From Sphingomonas sanxanigenens DSM 19645 = NX02 (GTDB taxonomy: Bacteria; Pseudomonadota; Alphaproteobacteria; Sphingomonadales; Sphingomonadaceae), in NCBI RefSeq assembly GCF_000512205.2, contig NZ_CP006644.1, positions 4,788,501 through 4,852,500 of the forward strand: DNA of 64,000 bases, written 5' to 3'. Positions 44,494-53,404 of this stretch are shown here, in pieces. Both the position numbers and the translations under genes were made by a program. Under the pieces are notes generated by a model. The model had not been told where the DNA came from. It saw nothing but the letters and a program-made list of their open reading frames with translations, and made no database searches. How positions within the stretch are numbered: position 1 is the stretch's first letter; each line of letters starts with the position of its first letter.

Positions 44494-44550
44494 CCGACTT
44501 CCGGTCATCCAGCCTCGCGGCGCAGCCACCACCCGCGCCTCGGTCAAAGA

Positions 44551-44579
44551 AAAAAGGCCGCAGATGCTGCGGCCTTTTT
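44551..44579 (-). terminator. Terminator downstream of tRNA-Leu
   Basis: AAAAAGGCCGCAG, short loop, CTGCGGCCTTTTT forms a strong hairpin with A-runs and T-runs on both sides, so it could work in both directions. It lies 25 bp after the 3' end of the tRNA on the minus strand. Confidence 0.9.
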
Positions 44580-44604
44580 GGCCCTTCGACGCTGCCGAAG
44601 GTGA

Positions 44605-44691
44605 TGGTGCCCAGAAGAGGACTCGAACCTCCACGACCTTGCGATCGCCAGCACCTGAAGCTGGTGCGTCTACCAATTCCGCCATCTGGGC
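44605..44691 (-). tRNA. tRNA-Leu (anticodon CAG)
   Basis: 87 nt with the long variable arm of class II tRNAs. The acceptor stem GCCCAGA pairs with TCTGGGC, followed by A and an encoded CCA. The D-arm contains GGTAGACGC, the anticodon stem is CCAGC/GCTGG with loop TTCAGGT (anticodon CAG), and the T-arm has GGTTCGAGTCC. It reads CUG leucine codons, the main leucine codon in this GC-rich genome. Confidence 0.95.
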
Positions 44692-44784
44692 ACGGGGTAG
44701 GCCGCGGCAGCTAGACGTCGCTTGCGGCCTTGTCAACGGTCATATCGATGGGGCAAGGGTGCACCGCAACATCAGGAGGCGAGA

Positions 44785-45726
44785 GTGAGCATCGACAACA
44801 GGCTGGTGACGCTGGTGGGCGGCAGCGGATTCCTTGGCCGCTATGCCGTCAGGGCGCTGCTCAAGGCCGGCTGGCGCGTGCGCATCGTCGAACGCGATCC
44901 CCGCAAGGCTTGGTATCTGAAGTCGCAGGGCAATCTCGGCCAGACGCAGTTCGTCGCGGCGGACATCCGCAAGCCCGCCACAGTGGCGCGCGCGCTACAG
45001 GGTTCCGATGCGGTCGTGAATTTCGTCGGCATTCTCAAGGGCGACTTCGAGGCGTTCCACGTCGAGGGCGCTGCAAACGTCGCCGAGGCGGCTGCGGCTG
45101 CGGGCGCCGAATCGCTCGTCCACATCTCCGCGATCGGCGCGGATGCCGCTTCGGCGTCCGCCTATGGGCGCAGCAAGGCAGCGGGCGAGGCGCGGGTGCG
45201 TGCGGCCTTCCCCGGCGCGACGATCCTGCGTCCTTCGATCGTGTTCGGCCGGGAAGACCAGTTCATCAACCGGTTCGCGGCGATGCAGAGCGCGCCGGTG
45301 GTTCCGGTGCTGCGGTCCGCGGTGAAGTTCCAGCCGGTGTTCGCGGGCGACGTGGCGCGCGCCGTGCGCGCCGCGGTCGAGCAGCCGGGCGACTTCGCGG
45401 GCAAGACCTTCGAGCTCGGCGGCCCCGACGTGCTGAGCATGATGGAACTGCAGCGCTGGATCGCCTCCGAAACGCATCGCGCGCCGAACTTCGTGGAGGT
45501 GCCCGATTCGATCGGCGGCGCGCTGGCGAAGCTGACCGGCTGGCTGCCCGGCGCACCGATCACGGTCGACCAGTGGCTGATGCTCCAGCACGACAATGTC
45601 GTGGCGCCCGGTGCCGACGGCCTGGGCGCGCTCGGCGTCGCCGCGACGCCGCTCGCCGCAGTCGCGCCCGGCTGGCTGGTGCTTTACCAGCGCAACGGCC
45701 GCTTCGGCCGCAAGAGCGCCGCCTGA
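44785..45726 (+). CDS. NAD(P)-binding protein of the complex I NDUFA9 subunit family
   Basis: 313 residues with an atypical SDR (extended) fold. VGGSGFLGRYAVRALLKAGW is the Rossmann motif; VNFVGIL, HISAIGADAASASAYGRSKA and GEARVRAAFPGATILRPSIVFG match the NDUFA9-like group found in alphaproteobacteria. The GTG start at 44785 follows a strong AGGAGGCGA. Residues beyond ~200 form a short substrate/lid region ending FGRKSAA. It may be linked to respiratory complex I or act as an independent oxidoreductase. A GC hairpin follows the gene. Confidence 0.88.
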   Translation: MSIDNRLVTLVGGSGFLGRYAVRALLKAGWRVRIVERDPRKAWYLKSQGNLGQTQFVAADIRKPATVARALQGSDAVVNFVGILKGDFEAFHVEGAANVAEAAAAAGAESLVHISAIGADAASASAYGRSKAAGEARVRAAFPGATILRPSIVFGREDQFINRFAAMQSAPVVPVLRSAVKFQPVFAGDVARAVRAAVEQPGDFAGKTFELGGPDVLSMMELQRWIASETHRAPNFVEVPDSIGGALAKLTGWLPGAPITVDQWLMLQHDNVVAPGADGLGALGVAATPLAAVAPGWLVLYQRNGRFGRKSAA

Positions 45727-45742
45727 TCGCCTAGCCATGTTC

Positions 45743-45766
45743 CTGCCCGCCCTTCGGGGCGGGCAG
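45743..45766 (+). terminator. GC hairpin after the NDUFA9-like gene
   Basis: CTGCCCGCCC, loop TTCG, GGGCGGGCAG is a perfect 10-bp stem with a stable UUCG tetraloop, 16 bp after the stop. It lacks a T-run, so it is only terminator-like. Confidence 0.55.
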
Positions 45767-45848
45767 CGCGTTCGCCGACCCTCTTCCCCCGCCCGGCAAC
45801 CCGCGCCCGCGGGGCGCCCGGCCAGCGACTGAAAGGCCTGCCTGGCGC

Positions 45849-46649
45849 ATGTCGGACATCATCACCGCGATCCTGCTCGGTATCGTCGAGGGCATCACCG
45901 AGTTCCTGCCGGTATCCTCGACCGGCCACCTGATCCTCGCCACCGAACTGCTCGGCTTCAGGGCCGAGGACTGGGCGGTGTTCAACATCGCGATCCAGCC
46001 CGGCGCGATCCTCGCGATCGTCGTGCTCTACTGGCGGACGTTCATCGCCGTGCTCACCGGGCTGTTGAAGGGCGAGAAGAATTCGATCGCCTTCGTCCGC
46101 AACCTGCTGATCGCCTTCATCCCCGCGGTCGCGCTGGGGCTGATCTTTGCCGACCAGATCGACGCGCTGCTGGAAAATGCGGTGGTGGTCGCCTGGTCGC
46201 TGATCATCGGCGGCGTCGCCATCCTGATCATCGAACGGCTGGCCAAGACGCACGAGGTGGGCGGCATCTCCGCGGTCACCGCCGGCCAGTCGATCAAGAT
46301 CGGCCTCGTCCAGTGCATCGCGATGATCCCCGGCGTCAGCCGTTCGGGCGCGACGATCATGGGCGCGATGGCGTTCGGCATCGATCGCCGCACCGCCGCC
46401 GAGTTCAGCTTCTTCCTCGCGCTGCCGACCCTGACCGGCGCGACCGCGCTCCAGCTCTTCAAGCATCGCGACGCGGTCACATCGGACATGATGGGGCTGA
46501 TCGGCATCGGCTTCGTCGTGTCCTTCATCGTCGCCGTGGTGGTGGTGAAGGCGTTCATGGCGGTCGTCACGCGTTACGGTTTCGCGCCGTTCGCCTGGTA
46601 CCGGATCATCGCCGGCACGGCGGCGCTGATCTGGTTGCTGGCGAAATAA
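45849..46649 (+). CDS. uppP: Undecaprenyl-diphosphatase
   Basis: 266 residues with about seven membrane helices (BacA/UppP family). The two active-site motifs are seen: EGITEFLPVSSTGHLIL near the N-terminus and IPGVSRSGATIMGAM in the middle. It dephosphorylates undecaprenyl pyrophosphate to recycle the lipid carrier for peptidoglycan and other surface glycans, and gives bacitracin resistance when overproduced. It stands alone, 120 bp after the previous gene. Confidence 0.95.
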   Translation: MSDIITAILLGIVEGITEFLPVSSTGHLILATELLGFRAEDWAVFNIAIQPGAILAIVVLYWRTFIAVLTGLLKGEKNSIAFVRNLLIAFIPAVALGLIFADQIDALLENAVVVAWSLIIGGVAILIIERLAKTHEVGGISAVTAGQSIKIGLVQCIAMIPGVSRSGATIMGAMAFGIDRRTAAEFSFFLALPTLTGATALQLFKHRDAVTSDMMGLIGIGFVVSFIVAVVVVKAFMAVVTRYGFAPFAWYRIIAGTAALIWLLAK

Positions 46650-46765
46650 GTCCGTAACGGACCTATTGATCCCGCGCACGTTACAGATCGGCATCAGAAG
46701 CGAACAACTTACCGTCATATAGGACAGCATAGCTGTCTTATTGCTCGATTTGCACGTGACTTGGC

Positions 46766-46801
46766 CGCCCTCCTGTGCGTATGCGAACGCTCAGGAGGGC
46801 G
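46766..46801 (+). promoter_or_regulatory. Hairpin sequestering the gltD ribosome-binding site
   Basis: CGCCCTCCTG (46766-46775) pairs perfectly with CAGGAGGGCG (46792-46801). After a T-T mismatch the stem continues as GCGT/ACGC around the loop ATGCGA. The 3' arm contains the AGGAGG ribosome site, and the gltD ATG is one base after the stem. Opening of this helix should be required for translation. Confidence 0.7.
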
Positions 46802-46802
46802 T

Positions 46803-48257
46803 ATGGCCGAGAATCCCATGTTGAAGTTCGTCGTCACCGGGCAGTCCTATCCGGACAAGCGCCCCGCCGAGGCGCGCGCGGAGGATTTCCGTGAGATCGC
46901 CGAGCGCTTCGCGGTGCCGAAGGCGGAAGAACAGGCAGCACGCTGCTCGCAATGCGGCGTGCCCTATTGCTCGGTGCATTGCCCGCTCCACAACCATATC
47001 CCCGACTGGCTGCGGCTGACGGCGGAAGGCCGGCTGCGCGAAGCCTATGAACTGTCCAACGCGACCTCGACCATGCCCGAGATCTGCGGCCGCATCTGCC
47101 CGCAGGACCGGCTGTGTGAAGGCAATTGCGTGATCGAGTTCTCCGGCCACGGCGCGGTCACCATCGGCTCGGTCGAGAAGTTCATCACCGACACTGCGTG
47201 GGAGGAAGGCTGGGTCGAGCCGATCCGCCCCCTCCCCGATCGCGGCCAGTCGGTCGGCATCATCGGCGCGGGTCCGGCCGGCCTCACCGCCGCCGAGCTG
47301 CTGCGCGCGCAGGGCTATGAAGTCCATGTCTACGACCGCTACGACCGGGCCGGCGGGCTGCTGACCTACGGCATCCCCGGCTTCAAGCTCGAGAAGCATG
47401 TCGTCATGCGCCGCGTCCAGCGGCTCAAGGATGCCGGCATCGTCTTCCATGAAGGCTTCGACGTCGGCCGGGACGCCAAGCTTGCCGAACTGCGCGACCG
47501 CCACGACGCAATGCTGGTCGCCACCGGCGTCTACAAGCCGCGCGCGATCAAGGCGCCGGGCGTCGGCGCGCCGGGCGTGATCGACGCGCTCGACTATCTC
47601 ACCGCCTCCAACCGCAAGAGCTTCGGCGATACGGTGCCGGCGTTCGACGAGGGCGCGCTCAACGCCGACGGCAAGAACATCGTCGTGATCGGCGGCGGCG
47701 ACACCGCGATGGACTGCGTACGCACCGCGATCCGCCAGGGCGCCGCCTCGGTGAAGTGCCTCTATCGCCGCGACCGGCAGAACATGCCGGGTTCGCAGAA
47801 CGAGGTGAAGAATGCCGAGGAGGAGGGCGTCGAGTTCGTCTGGCTCTCCGCCCCCGAGGCGTTCGACGGCACCGAGCATGTCGCCGGCGTCCGCGCGATC
47901 AAGATGCGGCTGGGCGCGCCCGATGCGAGCGGCCGCCGCGCGCCCGAGCCCGATCATGGCAGCGAATTCCGCCTCGAAGCCGATCTGGTGATCAAGGCGC
48001 TCGGCTTCGACGCCGAGGACCTACCCAAGCTGTTCGGCGCGGACGACCTCTCGGTCACCCGCTGGGGCACGCTGCGCGTCGATCACAAGACGATGCAGAC
48101 CAGCCTCGACGGCGTATTCGCTGCCGGCGACATCGTCCGCGGCGCGAGCCTGGTGGTGTGGGCGATCCGCGACGGCCGCGACGTGGCCGAGCGCATGCAC
48201 GCCTATTTGAAGACCAAGAAGGCAGAAGCCGCCCAGAAGGAAAGGGTTGCGGCATGA
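46803..48257 (+). CDS. gltD: Glutamate synthase (NADPH) small subunit
   Basis: 484 residues. It passes electrons from NADPH to the large subunit for glutamate formation from glutamine and 2-oxoglutarate. N-terminal iron-sulfur cysteines lie in RCSQCGVPYCSVHCPLHN and ICGRICPQDRLCEGNC. FAD binding is in SVGIIGAGPAGLTAAELLRA and NADPH binding in NIVVIGGGDTAMDCVRTA. ATG at 46803 is chosen because AGGAGG lies 4-9 bases upstream; that ribosome site is buried in a hairpin. It overlaps the DUF2059 gene by 4 nt. The gene order (small subunit first) is unusual. Confidence 0.95.
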   Translation: MAENPMLKFVVTGQSYPDKRPAEARAEDFREIAERFAVPKAEEQAARCSQCGVPYCSVHCPLHNHIPDWLRLTAEGRLREAYELSNATSTMPEICGRICPQDRLCEGNCVIEFSGHGAVTIGSVEKFITDTAWEEGWVEPIRPLPDRGQSVGIIGAGPAGLTAAELLRAQGYEVHVYDRYDRAGGLLTYGIPGFKLEKHVVMRRVQRLKDAGIVFHEGFDVGRDAKLAELRDRHDAMLVATGVYKPRAIKAPGVGAPGVIDALDYLTASNRKSFGDTVPAFDEGALNADGKNIVVIGGGDTAMDCVRTAIRQGAASVKCLYRRDRQNMPGSQNEVKNAEEEGVEFVWLSAPEAFDGTEHVAGVRAIKMRLGAPDASGRRAPEPDHGSEFRLEADLVIKALGFDAEDLPKLFGADDLSVTRWGTLRVDHKTMQTSLDGVFAAGDIVRGASLVVWAIRDGRDVAERMHAYLKTKKAEAAQKERVAA

Positions 48258-48829
48258 TGCGCGGCGCGGCGCTCGCTCTGGCGCTTGCATTGCTCCCCGC
48301 CGCGCCGGCCCTGGCGCAGCAGGCGGCAACCGCCGAGGCGCTCGATTCCGCACGGCTGGCGGCGGCAGGGCGCGTGATCGACACGATGCTGCCCCCCGCC
48401 GAGCGCGAGGCGATGATCGACGGGATGATGGGGCCGATGCTCCAAGCCACCTGGCAGGGCATCATGGAATCGCCCGGCATGGCGGAACTGAGCAAGGATC
48501 CCGGCGCCGAACAGGTCATGCGCGCGTACATGGATCGCATCACCCAGCGCGCCAGTACGCAGCTCAAGGAAATGATGCCGGGCATGATCGCCGCGATGAC
48601 CCGCGCCTATGCTCGCCGCTTCACCGCGCCGCAGCTCGACGAGATCAACGCCTTCTTCAGAACGCCGACCGGACGGACCTACGCCCGCGAATCGATGAAG
48701 ATCATGAGCGATCCGGACGTGCAGGCATGGCAACGCGAATCCGCCCGGAAGATGATGGAACATATGCCTCAGGATGCTGAGGAACTGCAGCGCGCACTCG
48801 CTGCAAGCAAGAAGTCTGGAGAGCAGTGA
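48254..48829 (+). CDS. Exported DUF2059-like protein between gltD and gltB
   Basis: 191 residues. A signal peptide (MMRGAALALALALLPAAPALA) implies a periplasmic protein. The helical mature part has MIDGMMGPMLQATWQGIME, TRAYARRFTAPQLDEINAFF and the following TPTGRTYARES, which is the DUF2059 pattern. Function unknown. It overlaps gltD by ATGA and gltB by one base (TGATG), so it is translated as part of the glutamate synthase operon even though that enzyme is cytoplasmic. Confidence 0.82.
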   Translation: MMRGAALALALALLPAAPALAQQAATAEALDSARLAAAGRVIDTMLPPAEREAMIDGMMGPMLQATWQGIMESPGMAELSKDPGAEQVMRAYMDRITQRASTQLKEMMPGMIAAMTRAYARRFTAPQLDEINAFFRTPTGRTYARESMKIMSDPDVQAWQRESARKMMEHMPQDAEELQRALAASKKSGEQ

Positions 48830-51800
48830 TGATCAACGAAATCGAGCGTGAGCGCATCGCCCGAGAAGGCATGTACCGCCCCGAGTTCGAGGGCGACGCG
48901 TGCGGCGTGGGTCTGGTCGCGGCGACCGACGGCAAGCCGTCGCGCCGCGTGGTCGCGAGCGCGATCGACGCGCTGAAGGCGGTGTGGCACCGCGGCGCGG
49001 TCGATGCCGACGGCAAGACCGGCGACGGCGCCGGCATCCACGTCGACCTGCCCGTCCGCTTCTTCGACGATGCGATCGCCGATTCGGGCCACCGCCCGCG
49101 GCCGAACCGCCTCGCGGTCGGCATGGTGTTCCTGCCGCGCACCGATTTGGGGGCGCAGGAAAACTGCCGCACGATCGTCGAGAGCGAGATCATCGAGGCC
49201 GGCTACACCATCTATGGCTGGCGCCAGGTGCCCGTCGACGTGTCGGTGATCGGCCAGAAGGCGCAGGCGACGCGCCCCGAGATCGAGCAGATCATGATCG
49301 CGGGCCCCCTGCCCGCCGACCAGGACGCCGCCGAGTTCGAGAAGAATCTCTACCTCATCCGCCGGCGGATCGAGCGCAAGGTGATCGAGGCCCAGATCTC
49401 GGGCTTCTACATCTGCTCGCTGTCGTGCCGGTCGATCATCTACAAGGGGCTGTTCCTCGCGGAGAGCCTGTCGGTCTTCTATCCGGACCTGACCGATGAC
49501 CGCTTCGTCTCGCGCGTCGCGATCTTCCACCAGCGTTATTCCACCAACACCTTCCCGCAATGGTGGCTGGCCCAACCGTTCCGCACGCTGGCGCACAATG
49601 GCGAGATCAACACGATCCGCGGCAACAAGAACTGGATGAAGTCTCACGAGATCCGGATGGCGAGCCTCGCCTTCGGCGAGCATTCGGAGGACATCAAGCC
49701 GGTGATCCCGGCGGGGGCCAGCGACACCGCCGCGCTCGACGCCGTGTTCGAGACGATCTGCCGTTCGGGCCGCGACGCACCGACCGCCAAGCTGATGCTC
49801 GTCCCCGAGGCGTGGCAGCAGAATGAGGACATGCCGCCGGCGCATCGTGCGATGTACGAGTATCTCGCGAGCGTGATGGAGCCGTGGGACGGCCCGGCCG
49901 CGCTGGCGATGACCGATGGCCGCTGGGTGGTCGCCGGCATGGACCGCAACGCGCTGCGCCCGCTGCGCTACACCGAGACGATCGACGGCCTGCTGATCGT
50001 GGGGTCGGAGACCGGCATGGTCGTCGTCCCCGAATCGACGGTGGTCCGCAAGGGCCGGCTCGGGCCGGGCGAGATGATCGCGATCGACCTCGACGAGGGC
50101 GAACTCTACCACGACCGCCAGATCAAGGACCGGATCGCGGGCGAGCACGCCTATGCCGACATGATCGGCGGCTTCCTGACGATGGACGACCTGCCCAAGC
50201 CGGCGGAGAGCGCGACGCCGCAATGGGAACGCGCAGAACTGATCCGCCGCCAGGTCGCCGCCGGGCAGACGCTGGAAGACATGGAGCTGATCCTCGCGCC
50301 GATGGTCGACGACGCCAAGGAGGCGATCGGGTCGATGGGCGACGACACGCCGCTGGCCGTCATTTCCGACAAGCCGCGGATGATCAGCCATTTCTTCCGC
50401 CAGAATTTCAGCCAGGTGACCAACCCGCCGATCGACTCGCTGCGCGAGACGCAGGTGATGAGCCTCAAGACGCGGTTCGGCAATCTGGCAAACATCCTCG
50501 ACACCGAACGCGGCCGGCAGGATGTGCTGGTACTCGATTCGCCGGTGCTGACCTGTGCCGACTGGGATCGGCTGAAGGCGCATTTCGGCAAGCAGGTCGC
50601 CGAAATCGACTGCACCTTCACTTCCGGCGGCGCGCCCGATTCGCTGCGCGCGGCGATCGCGCGCATCCGCGCGGAAGCCGAGCAGGCGGTGCGCGAGGGC
50701 AAGACCGAATTGTTCCTGACCGACGCGGGCGTGGGCCCGGAGCGGGTGGCGATCGCCGGCGTGCTCGCGGCTGCCGCGGTGCACACCCACCTCGTCCGCA
50801 AGGGCCTGCGCAGCTACGCCAGCATCAACGTCCGCACCGCGGAATGCCTCGACACGCATTATTATGCGGTGCTGATCGGCGTCGGCGCGACGACGGTGAA
50901 CGCCTATCTGGCGGAAGCCGCGATCGCCGATCGCCATGGCCGCGGCCTGTTCGGCGAGCGGTCGTTCGCCGACTGCCTGAAGCGTCACCGCAAGGCGATC
51001 GACGACGGCCTGCTCAAGATCATGGCCAAGATGGGGATCGCGGTGATCTCCTCCTATCGCGGCGGCTATAATTTCGAGGCGGTCGGCCTCAGCCGCGCGC
51101 TGGTCAACGATCTGTTCCCGGGCATGCCCGCCAAGATCAGCGGCGAGGGCTATGCCTCGCTGCATCTGAACGCGATGCTCCGCCACGAGGCGGCGTGGGA
51201 CAGGGCGGTGGTGACCTTGCCGATCGGCGGCTTCTATCGCCACCGCAACGGCGGCGAGGCGCACGCCTATTCGGCGCAGCTGATGCATCTGCTGCAGACC
51301 TCGGTCGCGACCGACAGCTATTCCACCTATCTGCAATTCTCGCGCGGGGTGCGCGATCTGCCACCGATCTATCTGCGCGATCTGCTGGAGTTCAACTACG
51401 CCAAGGAAGCGATCCCGATCGATTCGGTCGAGGCGATCACCGAGATCCGCAAGCGCTTCGTGACGCCGGGCATGTCGCTGGGCGCGCTGAGCCCGGAGGC
51501 GCACGAGACGCTGGCGATCGCGATGAACCGGATCGGCGCCAAGGCCGTGTCGGGCGAGGGCGGCGAGGATTCGATCCGCTACCAGCCCTATGAGAATGGC
51601 GACAACGCCAATTCCAACGTCAAGCAGATCGCCTCGGGCCGTTTCGGCGTGACCGCGGAATATCTGGGCGCGGCCGAAGAGCTGGAGATCAAGGTCGCGC
51701 AGGGCGCCAAGCCCGGCGAGGGCGGCCAGTTGCCCGGCTTCAAGGTCACCGAGTTCATCGCCAGGCTCAGGCACTCGACGCCGGGCGTGATGCTGATCTC

Positions 51801-53346
51801 GCCACCGCCGCACCATGACATCTATTCGATCGAGGATCTGGCGCAGCTCATCTACGACCTCAAGCAGATCAACCCGCGCGCCAAGGTGTGCGTGAAGCTG
51901 GTCAGCTCGGCCGGCATCGGCACCGTCGCCGCGGGCGTGGCGAAGGCGCACGCCGACGTGATCCTGGTTGCCGGCCATGTCGGCGGCACCGGCGCCTCCC
52001 CGCAAACGTCGGTGAAGTACGCGGGCACGCCCTGGGAAATGGGCCTGTCCGAGGTCAATCAGGTGCTGACATTGAACGGCCTGCGCCACCGCGTGAAGCT
52101 GCGCACCGATGGCGGCCTCAAGACCGGGCGCGACATCGTCATCGCCGCGATCCTGGGCGCCGAGGAATATGGCATCGGCACGCTCAGCCTCGTCGCCATG
52201 GGCTGCATCATGGTGCGCCAGTGCCATTCCAACACCTGCCCGGTGGGCGTGTGCGTGCAGGACGAGCGGCTGCGCGCCAAGTTCACGGGCACGCCGGAGA
52301 AGGTCATCAACCTGATGACCTTCATCGCCGAGGAAGTCCGCGAGATCCTCGCGCGGCTGGGCTATCGCAGCCTCAACGACGTGGTCGGCCGCACCGATCT
52401 GCTCCGCCAGGTCAGCCGCGGCGCCGAGCATCTCGACGATCTCGACCTCAACCCGATCCTCGCCAAGGTCGATGCGGACGACGACAAGCGCCGCTTCAGC
52501 ATCGAGGGCAATCGCAACGAGGTTCCCGACAGCCTCGACGCGCAGATGATCCATGACGCGCAGCCGGTGTTCAGGCGCCGCGAGAAGATGCAGCTGACCT
52601 ATACGGTGCGCAACACGCACCGGGCTGTCGGCACGCGCCTCTCGGCGGAAATCACCGCCGCCTATGGCATGAAGGCGCTGGCGGACCATCATGTCCGCGT
52701 CCGCCTGCGCGGCAGCGCCGGCCAGTCGCTCGGCGCCTTCCTGTGCAAGGGGGTGACGCTCGAGGTCTTCGGCGACGCCAACGACTATGTCGGCAAGGGG
52801 CTTTCGGGGGGCATCATCACGGTGCGGCCGATGGTCTCCTCTCCGCTGGAGAGCCAGTCCAACACGATCATCGGCAACACCGTTCTGTACGGTGCGACCG
52901 CGGGCAAGCTGTTCGCGGCGGGCCAGGCGGGCGAGCGCTTCGCGGTGCGCAACTCCGGCGCGATCGTGGTGGTCGAAGGCTGCGGCGCGAATGGCTGCGA
53001 GTATATGACCGGCGGCACCGCGGTGATCCTGGGCGCGGTCGGCGACAATTTCGGCGCCGGCATGACCGGCGGCATGGCGTTCATCCTTGACGTCAACGAC
53101 GAGTTCGCCAAGCGCGCCAACCCGGAAAGCATCATCTGGCAGCGCTTCGGCTCACTGCACTGGGAAAACCGGTGCCGCGCGCTGATCGCCGAACATGCCG
53201 TCGCCACCGACAGCAAATGGTCCAACACCATCCTCGACGACTGGCTGCGCTGGCGCGACAAGATCTGGCAGGTCTGCCCGAAGGAGATGATCGACCGGCT
53301 CGAACAGCCGCTCAACGATCGTCAGCCGCTCGCGGCGGCGGAGTAG
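48829..53346 (+). CDS. gltB: Glutamate synthase large subunit
   Basis: 1505 residues, full length. After a ~28-residue propeptide the class II glutaminase domain starts at the cysteine in GDACGVGLVA. The central and FMN-binding domains follow, with AKVCVKLVSSAGIGTVAAGV and DVILVAGHVGGTGASP. The [3Fe-4S] cysteines are in CIMVRQCHSNTCPVGVC (C-x5-C-x4-C). The C-terminal glycine-rich beta-helix contains CGANGCEYMTGG. It makes two glutamates from glutamine and 2-oxoglutarate with GltD. ATG at 48829 follows GGAGAGCAG. Confidence 0.96.
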   Translation: MINEIERERIAREGMYRPEFEGDACGVGLVAATDGKPSRRVVASAIDALKAVWHRGAVDADGKTGDGAGIHVDLPVRFFDDAIADSGHRPRPNRLAVGMVFLPRTDLGAQENCRTIVESEIIEAGYTIYGWRQVPVDVSVIGQKAQATRPEIEQIMIAGPLPADQDAAEFEKNLYLIRRRIERKVIEAQISGFYICSLSCRSIIYKGLFLAESLSVFYPDLTDDRFVSRVAIFHQRYSTNTFPQWWLAQPFRTLAHNGEINTIRGNKNWMKSHEIRMASLAFGEHSEDIKPVIPAGASDTAALDAVFETICRSGRDAPTAKLMLVPEAWQQNEDMPPAHRAMYEYLASVMEPWDGPAALAMTDGRWVVAGMDRNALRPLRYTETIDGLLIVGSETGMVVVPESTVVRKGRLGPGEMIAIDLDEGELYHDRQIKDRIAGEHAYADMIGGFLTMDDLPKPAESATPQWERAELIRRQVAAGQTLEDMELILAPMVDDAKEAIGSMGDDTPLAVISDKPRMISHFFRQNFSQVTNPPIDSLRETQVMSLKTRFGNLANILDTERGRQDVLVLDSPVLTCADWDRLKAHFGKQVAEIDCTFTSGGAPDSLRAAIARIRAEAEQAVREGKTELFLTDAGVGPERVAIAGVLAAAAVHTHLVRKGLRSYASINVRTAECLDTHYYAVLIGVGATTVNAYLAEAAIADRHGRGLFGERSFADCLKRHRKAIDDGLLKIMAKMGIAVISSYRGGYNFEAVGLSRALVNDLFPGMPAKISGEGYASLHLNAMLRHEAAWDRAVVTLPIGGFYRHRNGGEAHAYSAQLMHLLQTSVATDSYSTYLQFSRGVRDLPPIYLRDLLEFNYAKEAIPIDSVEAITEIRKRFVTPGMSLGALSPEAHETLAIAMNRIGAKAVSGEGGEDSIRYQPYENGDNANSNVKQIASGRFGVTAEYLGAAEELEIKVAQGAKPGEGGQLPGFKVTEFIARLRHSTPGVMLISPPPHHDIYSIEDLAQLIYDLKQINPRAKVCVKLVSSAGIGTVAAGVAKAHADVILVAGHVGGTGASPQTSVKYAGTPWEMGLSEVNQVLTLNGLRHRVKLRTDGGLKTGRDIVIAAILGAEEYGIGTLSLVAMGCIMVRQCHSNTCPVGVCVQDERLRAKFTGTPEKVINLMTFIAEEVREILARLGYRSLNDVVGRTDLLRQVSRGAEHLDDLDLNPILAKVDADDDKRRFSIEGNRNEVPDSLDAQMIHDAQPVFRRREKMQLTYTVRNTHRAVGTRLSAEITAAYGMKALADHHVRVRLRGSAGQSLGAFLCKGVTLEVFGDANDYVGKGLSGGIITVRPMVSSPLESQSNTIIGNTVLYGATAGKLFAAGQAGERFAVRNSGAIVVVEGCGANGCEYMTGGTAVILGAVGDNFGAGMTGGMAFILDVNDEFAKRANPESIIWQRFGSLHWENRCRALIAEHAVATDSKWSNTILDDWLRWRDKIWQVCPKEMIDRLEQPLNDRQPLAAAE

Positions 53347-53356
53347 GGGAAACACG

Positions 53357-53384
53357 GAGGGGAGATGCGGATGCGTCTCCCCTC
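53357..53384. terminator. Hairpin between convergent gltB and GH53 genes
   Basis: GAGGGGAGA and TCTCCCCTC form a perfect 9-bp stem with a 10-nt loop, 10 bp after the gltB stop and 20 bp before the GH53 gene end. There is no long T-run. It could serve both converging transcripts. Confidence 0.55.
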
Positions 53385-53404
53385 ATCTGCTTCCGGCGCA
53401 CGCC

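Noticed and set aside
44401-44720. A prophage or integrative element at the tRNA-Leu gene.
   Set aside because: No integrase gene and no repeated copy of the tRNA 3' end was seen; flanking genes are core functions.
48769-52692. A 1307-codon open frame on the - strand opposite gltB.
   Set aside because: gltB on the + strand has all its catalytic and cluster motifs. The antisense frame has no recognisable domain.
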